Source: a virus. From it: a stretch of 25,635 bases of DNA. Below are positions 20,645 to 25,635 of the stretch, one piece after another. The notes under the pieces are model-generated. The model worked only from the letters and a program-made list of their open reading frames with translations, was not told the origin of the DNA and did no database searches. Made by a program: the position numbers and the translations under genes. The stretch covers positions 1 through 25,635 of the IMG/VR virus record IMGVR_UViG_3300020439_001059; one strand, given 5' to 3'. The stretch's first letter is position 1. Each line of letters starts with the position of its first letter.

Positions 20645-21668
20645 CTTCGACAATCTCATCCATAGACACTTGGTCTTCGTGTCCTATACTGTATTGCTTT
20701 TTGATGAAGTCTGCGAAGTCTGTTTCCTCGAAGATTGGAGTCCAAAATTCCTTCTGAAGAGTATCTGCCTGACGGACTTTCTTCTCGTCACCATTGACAC
20801 TATACCAACCATTACTAGGTTTAACAACATAACCGCCAGCAAGAGCAACATCCAACAGACCACTGTAGCGTTGAACACCACCTTCCCAAGAAACTGAGAT
20901 AGGTATCTTTGACTTTTCTTTAACATATCTAGATTTATCAACATTGATTACAAAGTGATATCCTTTGATTTCAGTGCCTTGCTTGTCTTGTTGTCTACCA
21001 ATAATCCAGATGTTATCTGCACTATAGTAGATTCCAGTTCCACCACCGACTACATCTTTTGGAAACAATCCAATCTCTTTATATGTGTGGTTGACTGCTA
21101 CAAGTGGAATATTCTTCATAGTCAAATAAGGTGTGACCATTCTGAATAATCCTTTCAGTGCTTTTGCACGAGACATGTCGGCAACTGATTTTTCGTTTAG
21201 TGCATCTTCGAGTTCTTTCTTAGATGCGAGGTTACCAATAGAGTCGATAACAATCATTACATTATCTTCTCTAGTAAGTTGCTCTAGTTGGTTCACTAAG
21301 TCAAACTTGAGTTCCTCAACATTTGCAACAGGTGTATGTAACACTCTATCAGTATCTACATCAAACTCTTCGAAGTAAGATTGGGGTGAACCAAACTCAC
21401 TATCATAGAATAAGATGACACCATCTTTCTTTTCTTTCAAGAATGCACTTGCCATCAATAAGGCAAATGATGTCTTGAAGTGTTTACTTGGGCCTGCTAG
21501 TACAGTCATCCCAGGCGTGATACCACCAGAGATACTACCTGATAGTGCCACATTAACCATTGGTACATCTGTCTGTACCATATCTTGTTCTGTAAAGAAC
21601 TTAGAATCCGATAATATGTCAGTCTGACTTATCTTCGAGTTCTTCTTTAGTTTGTCCATAATCGACAT
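20631..21668 (-). CDS. uvsX: UvsX recombinase (RecA-like, T4 type)
   Basis: This encodes 345 residues. Walker A is GPSKHFKT (59-66), the T4 UvsX variant of the P-loop. Walker B is VMIVIDSIG (137-145). VAVNHTYKEIGLFPKDVVGGGTGIYYSADNIW-type segments match the L2 and late core. UvsX forms filaments on single-stranded DNA, with UvsY and gp32, and starts recombination-dependent replication and repair. The start at 21668 has GGGAG ten bases upstream; a second ATG three codons in lacks one. It overlaps the dehydrogenase gene by 50 bases. A likely promoter at 21750-21722 gives a leader of about 45 bases. Confidence 0.95.
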   Translation of the reverse strand: MSIMDKLKKNSKISQTDILSDSKFFTEQDMVQTDVPMVNVALSGSISGGITPGMTVLAGPSKHFKTSFALLMASAFLKEKKDGVILFYDSEFGSPQSYFEEFDVDTDRVLHTPVANVEELKFDLVNQLEQLTREDNVMIVIDSIGNLASKKELEDALNEKSVADMSRAKALKGLFRMVTPYLTMKNIPLVAVNHTYKEIGLFPKDVVGGGTGIYYSADNIWIIGRQQDKQGTEIKGYHFVINVDKSRYVKEKSKIPISVSWEGGVQRYSGLLDVALAGGYVVKPSNGWYSVNGDEKKVRQADTLQKEFWTPIFEETDFADFIKKQYSIGHEDQVSMDEIVEDAVD

Positions 21669-22539
21669 TGCTACTCTTCTCCCTATCGTCTAATTCATAT
21701 TCTTTGCGATATTTGTTGTTTATATTAACACACTCCGCAATTAAAGTCAAGTCCTCATCGAACTTCGTGAAGGCAAGTGTATCTTTAGGGAAACACGCAC
21801 CACCAAATCCTCTCTTACCATCATAGCCTGGGACACGAGTATGCCCAATGCCAATACGAGGGTCTTTACCGATTGCATTAACAATCGTAGGAAAGTTCGA
21901 ACCAAACTTCTTTACTGCATCATATAGTTGATTAAAGAAGGTTACCTTCGTAGCAAGGAATGAGTTCACTCCATACTTCACAAAGGATGCTTCCGCCGCT
22001 GACATCATTATAAATTCTGATGCCGTGCAAAGAGAATACACAGAATATATTTCTGCCACTCCTTTACATGCGTCTGGGAATCCACCCAATACATGATATT
22101 TTGCGTTTACAAATTGTTCCTTGGCATTGCTTTCTGTCAAGAACTCTGGATTGTAAACAATTCGTTTCCAATCATTCTCATAACAAGATTGATATAATCT
22201 ATCAACGATGTCAGGAGTGATTGTTGATTTAATAATAACACCACCCTTAGTATGCTCTAATAGTTTGAGTACCGCATCTTCAACAAGTGATGCATCAACC
22301 ACTCCATCTCCTACCGCAGGGGTAGGAAGGCATATAAAAGAAAAGTGTGGGTCATATTCAATAAGGTCATCAATAGTTGTATCATATTTCAAATCAACTA
22401 AAAACTTATCAATACCTTCATGAGTAAATGCATAGTCTACTGCACCACCAACAAATCCATGACCTACAATACCAACCTTGAGTTTTTCAAGTGGTTGTGG
22501 ATTTGGATTTGCAACATCCATCATTTCATCTTTATCCAT
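21619..22539 (-). CDS. UDP-glucose 6-dehydrogenase-like, short form
   Basis: This encodes 306 residues. The NAD-binding GxGxxG is at 26-31 (GHGFVG). Catalytic residues are present: K188 in SFVKYGVN, N192, and C249 in GFGGACFPKDT. Typical UDP-glucose or UDP-ManNAc dehydrogenases have 380-450 residues; this one stops soon after the catalytic Cys region, so the C-terminal UDP-binding domain is absent or replaced by an acidic tail. It would oxidise a UDP-hexose to the uronate. It couples (TAATG, GGAG) to an epimerase just upstream, so both steps of a sugar-acid pathway are together. Whether the shortened protein is active is not certain. Confidence 0.9.
   Translation of the reverse strand: MDKDEMMDVANPNPQPLEKLKVGIVGHGFVGGAVDYAFTHEGIDKFLVDLKYDTTIDDLIEYDPHFSFICLPTPAVGDGVVDASLVEDAVLKLLEHTKGGVIIKSTITPDIVDRLYQSCYENDWKRIVYNPEFLTESNAKEQFVNAKYHVLGGFPDACKGVAEIYSVYSLCTASEFIMMSAAEASFVKYGVNSFLATKVTFFNQLYDAVKKFGSNFPTIVNAIGKDPRIGIGHTRVPGYDGKRGFGGACFPKDTLAFTKFDEDLTLIAECVNINNKYRKEYELDDREKSSNVDYGQTKEELEDKSD
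21722..21750 (-). promoter_or_regulatory. Likely promoter for uvsX inside the dehydrogenase gene
   Basis: TTGACT (21750-21745), 17 bases, TAATAT (21727-21722), about 54 bases before the uvsX ATG. The spacer length is ideal and the site is where an extra promoter would let uvsX be made apart from the sugar genes. It lies in coding sequence, so it needs testing. Confidence 0.55.
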
Positions 22540-23480
22540 TAATTAACTCCATAATAGTCTTTATACCATCTAATAAAGGATTCTACTCCTTGTTCAATAT
22601 TAACTCTGGGTTTATATCCCAGTTCTCTTAGTTTATAGGTATCTGCCCAAGTCTCCAGAGTATCCGCAGGATGTCTTGGAGCAAGTGTGACATTCGCCTC
22701 TCTCCCTAATTCATTACTTATACACTTAATAAAGTCCATCAATTCAACTTGCTTTCCTCTACCAATATTGAATATCTCATTAGATTGGATATCATCATTG
22801 AGTAAAACAATCTTGATACCATTGACAATATCTCCGACATAAGTAAAGTCTCTTTTCATATCACCGTAATTAAATGCTTCGATAGGTTCACCACGGACAA
22901 TAGCATCTGTAAATTGAAACAGTGCCATGTCTGGTCTACCCCAAGGCCCATATACAGTGAAGAATCTTAGACCAACATTGTTCAGTCCAGATATTTTGAA
23001 CTGACACTCGTTAGTATATTTTGTGTATGCATATGCATTAAGTTGGTGTCCAGTTACTTCATCCTCTGTCCATCCAGTAGTCGGTAGTGGTGTACCACCG
23101 TATACACTTGATGTGGATGCGTATATAACTTTGTATACATCATACATCTTACATACTTCAATAAGGTTCTGCGTCCCTAGAATATTCTCATTGTGGTAAA
23201 TTGCTTCTTTACCAAACGAATCTCTCACACCTGCTCGTGCGGCGAGGTGGATAACAACATCTGGTCTAATCCATTGGAATGCATCATCCAATGCATCAAA
23301 GTCTTTTAGGTCAACCTCATGAACCTCATGACCAAAGTATTCAACCCTCTTTGCTTTCAAAGAAGGGTCATAGTAATCGTTATAGTTGTCTATTCCGAAT
23401 ACAGTGAATCCGTCTTCTAGTAGTGAGTCTGCAAGATGACTTGCAATAAACCCTGCACCACCAGTAATTAATATCTTCAT
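22539..23480 (-). CDS. NAD-dependent sugar epimerase (UDP-glucuronate 4-epimerase-like)
   Basis: This encodes 313 residues, a full-length extended SDR. The NAD motif is GGAGFI (7-12), the catalytic triad is S124/S125, Y150 and K154 (YAYTK), and LRFFTVYGPWGRPDMA (about 171-186) is typical of UDP-glucuronate 4-epimerases, as is the C-terminal ADTYKLRELGYKP. It would interconvert UDP-GlcA and UDP-GalA, or a related pair. The following gene is the matching dehydrogenase, so together they could make UDP-galacturonate for glycosylating phage or host surface sugars. ATG overlaps the stop of the small gene before it. No glycosyltransferase is visible in this window. Confidence 0.93.
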   Translation of the reverse strand: MKILITGGAGFIASHLADSLLEDGFTVFGIDNYNDYYDPSLKAKRVEYFGHEVHEVDLKDFDALDDAFQWIRPDVVIHLAARAGVRDSFGKEAIYHNENILGTQNLIEVCKMYDVYKVIYASTSSVYGGTPLPTTGWTEDEVTGHQLNAYAYTKYTNECQFKISGLNNVGLRFFTVYGPWGRPDMALFQFTDAIVRGEPIEAFNYGDMKRDFTYVGDIVNGIKIVLLNDDIQSNEIFNIGRGKQVELMDFIKCISNELGREANVTLAPRHPADTLETWADTYKLRELGYKPRVNIEQGVESFIRWYKDYYGVN

Positions 23481-23740
23481 ACTTTTACTACACCATGGTT
23501 TTTTCTAATAGCATATTTCTTATCTTCAGGAATTTTTCTATTCTCTAGAACTTCCTTTATATAATCTTTGAACATCTCTGCACCCTTCAACCCTTTGGAT
23601 GGTGGATATAGATTGTCTTCGTTCTCCATAAAGAAGATACACATCATTGCAACATCACGAAATGAAACTGCTTTACCTTGATATAATAATATCTTATCTT
23701 TCTCAGACTTGCGTCCTTGTACTACTTGCCACTTATCCAT
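23477..23740 (-). CDS. Small unknown protein
   Basis: This encodes 87 residues, basic and helical at the C-terminus. FRDVAMMCIFFMENEDNLYPPSKGLKG in the middle has a short hydrophobic core but no membrane span, and KDYIKEVLENRKIPEDKKYAIRKN forms a charged helix. It overlaps the primase-like gene by 8 bases and the epimerase by 4, so it is part of the same transcript. I do not recognise the family. Confidence 0.8.
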   Translation of the reverse strand: MDKWQVVQGRKSEKDKILLYQGKAVSFRDVAMMCIFFMENEDNLYPPSKGLKGAEMFKDYIKEVLENRKIPEDKKYAIRKNHGVVKV

Positions 23741-24671
23741 TTCTGTAGATATACTCCAATGCCCTATCTGCTTCTTTATCTAGGGGTCTGTTTTCATACC
23801 AGTTACCAGTCTCTCTATCCAACTCAGAACATAACTCTGATATCTGTTGAGCAGTGATAGGGTAACCACTCTTGACTGCATTACCTGCAATTGCAACCAT
23901 AATCTGATACATCTTGTGATACCAACCAGTACCAGTTGTGGCACGATACTCCTGCTCTAACCTTTTAGGAAAGAAGGGACAGTCACGATAAGATGTCCAT
24001 GTGTAGGTAGTATTATTTAGTTGCTCTTTACGATGTTCAATTACTGCCTTCTGCATTGCTTCAGGTAATCTATCTAGAAAGGTGTTACCTTGTTTCTCTA
24101 CATAGGAATGTTTGTTCTTCAACATGTCAGGGTCTAAGAAGACACCTTTGTTTGTAAATATAAAGTTCTCTGCATTAGGATACTGTGCAGGTATGTAATA
24201 CATACGAGACAAATCTTTAGTCTGTTCATCACCTAGTCCCTTGAACTGTTTGTTCATAGCAAACCAGAAGTGTGGTAACTCTTGAGACTCAACTATTCTT
24301 GTGAGTGGGAATACGAGTCTAAACTTAGGATGGTGTTTTGTAGAACTGGCAGTTGAGTAACAGATGTAATAGAATCCACCAAACTGTTCGTAAAGGTAGG
24401 ACTCAAGTTCGTCTGAGGTAACTCCAAGTTCAGTATCCACATCAAGACAAGACCAACCACCCCAATGTTCAACATTGCGATTACTCCTAGTTGTCTTGCT
24501 AACATAACTAGCAGGACTGATGAGAGGACTACTGTTTCTACCACCCTTTTCTCCGTGTTGTTTTGATAATGAGTACAGCAATGACTCAAACTCATCGAAG
24601 GACTCAAACTCCTGAGTCCGATGAGTCTTATTATCATAAGTATTTTTGAATAGTGTTAAACTATAAATCAT
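23733..24671 (-). CDS. Primase-like protein (archaeo-eukaryotic primase type)
   Basis: This encodes 312 residues from the ATG at 24671. A longer frame starts at 24686, but that codon overlaps the -10 box of the promoter and so cannot be in its mRNA. GGWSCLDVDTE (71-81) offers the DxD metal motif (D77, D79), and YSTASSTKHHPKFRLVFPL (105-123) matches the second AEP motif (Ser and His, then Arg on a strand). The C-terminal 110 residues are helical, like primase-associated domains. It may prime DNA for the gp41 helicase or act in repair. No T4-type gp61 is seen in this window. Assignment rests on two motifs only. Confidence 0.75.
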   Translation of the reverse strand: MIYSLTLFKNTYDNKTHRTQEFESFDEFESLLYSLSKQHGEKGGRNSSPLISPASYVSKTTRSNRNVEHWGGWSCLDVDTELGVTSDELESYLYEQFGGFYYICYSTASSTKHHPKFRLVFPLTRIVESQELPHFWFAMNKQFKGLGDEQTKDLSRMYYIPAQYPNAENFIFTNKGVFLDPDMLKNKHSYVEKQGNTFLDRLPEAMQKAVIEHRKEQLNNTTYTWTSYRDCPFFPKRLEQEYRATTGTGWYHKMYQIMVAIAGNAVKSGYPITAQQISELCSELDRETGNWYENRPLDKEADRALEYIYRNG

Positions 24672-24677
24672 CCGCAC

Positions 24678-24706
24678 ATTATACAATAAAGAACTTGTTT
24701 TGTCAA
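24678..24706 (-). promoter_or_regulatory. Perfect-consensus sigma-70 promoter, leaderless type
   Basis: TTGACA (24706-24701), 17 bases, TATAAT (24683-24678), then six bases to the primase-like ATG. No ribosome site lies between. It should drive the operon into the sugar genes and perhaps uvsX. Confidence 0.9.
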
Positions 24707-24707
24707 G

Positions 24708-25190
24708 TTAAAAGTTTCTCCATTGCTTTCTACCAAAGAAAACAATTACACATCTATCCTTATCCGTTAGGTCAGGCATATGCATGTGTTCACCATTATA
24801 ACATATTGCACGATTCTTTGCAAACTCTATAAGTTCTCCATCGTAATATGTTCCAGTGTTACCCCACAAATATACGACACCTGCTAGTGGGAATGCATCC
24901 TTGTGAGGTTTCAATGCTTGTTCTTGATTCTCCCATAACCATTTCTTCTCTTCACCTTCTATCTTATAGAAGTGCATCTTCTCTACAACCATACCAAACG
25001 ACTCTTCAATCTTCTTGGTAATGTTAGGATATCTTGTTTTGATATCAAGAGTACGAGTACCAGTCCAACCTTCTCGTATGCCTTGGATTTTATTAGATGC
25101 TTCTCTAGAGTAATACTCTTCATGATATGCACAGTCGCATACATGTTCAAAGTCATCTAGAAAATCATCTACTATTACTAGGTCTTCCAT
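24708..25190 (-). CDS. 2OG-Fe(II) oxygenase-like protein (DUF6445-like)
   Basis: This encodes 160 residues. LKPHKDAFPLAGVVYLWG (93-110) carries H96-K-D98, an HxD metal motif at the start of a strand typical of 2OG oxygenase folds. GEHMHMPD (133-140) supplies the distal His, and R146 in DRCVIVFFG may hold 2-oxoglutarate. The N-terminus VIVDDFLDDFE is also usual in these folds. It resembles the small phage family I recall as DUF6445. The gene overlaps the end of the endonuclease by 26 bases; no ribosome site is clear, so coupling is likely. Substrate unknown. Confidence 0.8.
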   Translation of the reverse strand: MEDLVIVDDFLDDFEHVCDCAYHEEYYSREASNKIQGIREGWTGTRTLDIKTRYPNITKKIEESFGMVVEKMHFYKIEGEEKKWLWENQEQALKPHKDAFPLAGVVYLWGNTGTYYDGELIEFAKNRAICYNGEHMHMPDLTDKDRCVIVFFGRKQWRNF

Positions 25191-25632
25191 GTCGTTCTAA
25201 ATATTCTGCTTGTCTCCTTAGTATATCTGGATTCTCATCTGCATATCCAACTGTATTATTACAGTATTGACATATGTAATCACGAAACTTACCAGTTATA
25301 TGACAATGGTCTAATACAAAGGGACTCTTCTTCCATCCCTTGAAATGAGATTTATCTCTACCACAGGCAGGACAGACATATGTCTCTGGGTCAGGTGGTG
25401 GATGAAGTTTCCTAAGTTCACGAACAATCTTAGCATTCTCTCTTTGACAATCCTTACAATCATTCCTTTGTTCTGTACCTTTACCATTGCGTTCAGAACG
25501 GAAAGCAAATCTTTCACTTGGTTTCCATTCTCCACACTTGATACACTGCTTACTATCTTCAACAGTCTCAAGTCCCCATAATGTATTTATCTCAAGCAAA
25601 GAACATATCCAACTGTGCCTTGGGTTCTGCAC
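25165..25632 (-). CDS. Endonuclease VII-like (recombination endonuclease), 5' end may be cut
   Basis: At least 155 residues are visible. The first in-window start is a GTG at 25632, three bases from the edge, so the true start may lie outside. A zinc-ribbon-like N-terminus has CIKCGEWKP (C30, C33) and CKDC (C59, C62). The endonuclease VII domain follows: YVCPACG (C87, C90), LDHCH (D108, H109, H111) and CQYCN (C121, C124), which give a structural zinc and the His-Asn nuclease core. T4 gp49 resolves Holliday junctions and cleans branched DNA before packaging. Small relatives also behave as homing or HNH nucleases, so that alternative stands. Confidence 0.88.
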   Translation of the reverse strand: MQNPRHSWICSLLEINTLWGLETVEDSKQCIKCGEWKPSERFAFRSERNGKGTEQRNDCKDCQRENAKIVRELRKLHPPPDPETYVCPACGRDKSHFKGWKKSPFVLDHCHITGKFRDYICQYCNNTVGYADENPDILRRQAEYLERHGRPSNSR

Positions 25633-25635
25633 TCC

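Noticed and set aside
22125-22140. TTGACA in the dehydrogenase gene
   Set aside because: The -10 position reads ACAATT, too far from TATAAT, and no gene start follows nearby.
25584-25591. GATAAATA near the right edge
   Set aside because: One mismatch, inside the endonuclease frame, and no start placed to use it.
1-25635. CRISPR arrays, insertion sequences, attachment sites, rRNA
   Set aside because: No spaced direct repeats, transposase, integrase or rRNA motifs were seen; the only tandem repeats are inside coding sequences.

Overview
The window looks like a piece of a large, AT-rich marine T4-like myovirus genome. The evidence is a UvsX recombinase, a gp41-type replicative helicase, an endonuclease VII family protein and a PD-(D/E)XK exonuclease, together with T4-type late promoter boxes (TATAAATA) and near-consensus host sigma-70 early promoters. 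Many proteins resemble families I remember from cyanophages and SAR11 (pelagi)phages. The likely host is an aerobic marine Gram-negative bacterium, possibly SAR11-like; that is inference. Every gene I can support lies on the minus strand. Genes are packed with ATGA or TAATG overlaps, and no gap exceeds about 110 bases.

In transcription order (right to left), 25.6-18.5 kb is the replication and recombination block: endonuclease VII-like, a 2OG-oxygenase-like protein, a primase-like protein, a two-gene nucleotide-sugar module (UDP-glucose dehydrogenase-like and UDP-glucuronate epimerase-like), uvsX, a conserved unknown and the gp41 helicase. From 18.5 to 16 kb come a small c-type cytochrome, a cupin/2OG-like protein, thyX and another 2OG-oxygenase-like protein. 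From 16 to 13.3 kb lie a secreted SleB-type cell-wall hydrolase, a DUF3310-like protein, a run of small unknowns, ribosomal protein bS21, a 43-residue basic protein and a tRNA.

From 13.2 to 11.7 kb lies a metabolic cassette of a fatty-acid desaturase, IscU and an IscA-type carrier, each unit behind a late promoter. From 11.7 to 7.9 kb is a three-gene secreted/membrane cassette with extreme low-complexity proteins. From 7.9 to 4.1 kb an early-promoter operon encodes a DUF932 protein, a small unknown and a peroxiredoxin; a second one encodes two adjacent HExxH metallopeptidase-like proteins, a membrane protein and the exonuclease. The left end (4.1-0 kb) is a late operon with a possible nuclease-fold protein, a KxDG ligase-like nucleotidyltransferase, a basic protein and a HxGH nucleotidyltransferase that runs off the edge.

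Two themes stand out. First, the phage carries a redox/iron set: IscU, IscA, cytochrome c, peroxiredoxin, desaturase and three Fe-oxygenase-like folds. Second, five near-perfect early promoters and four late boxes can be read directly. In four cases (SleB, primase-like, IscU, desaturase) the box sits only 5-7 bases before the start codon, which predicts leaderless mRNAs.
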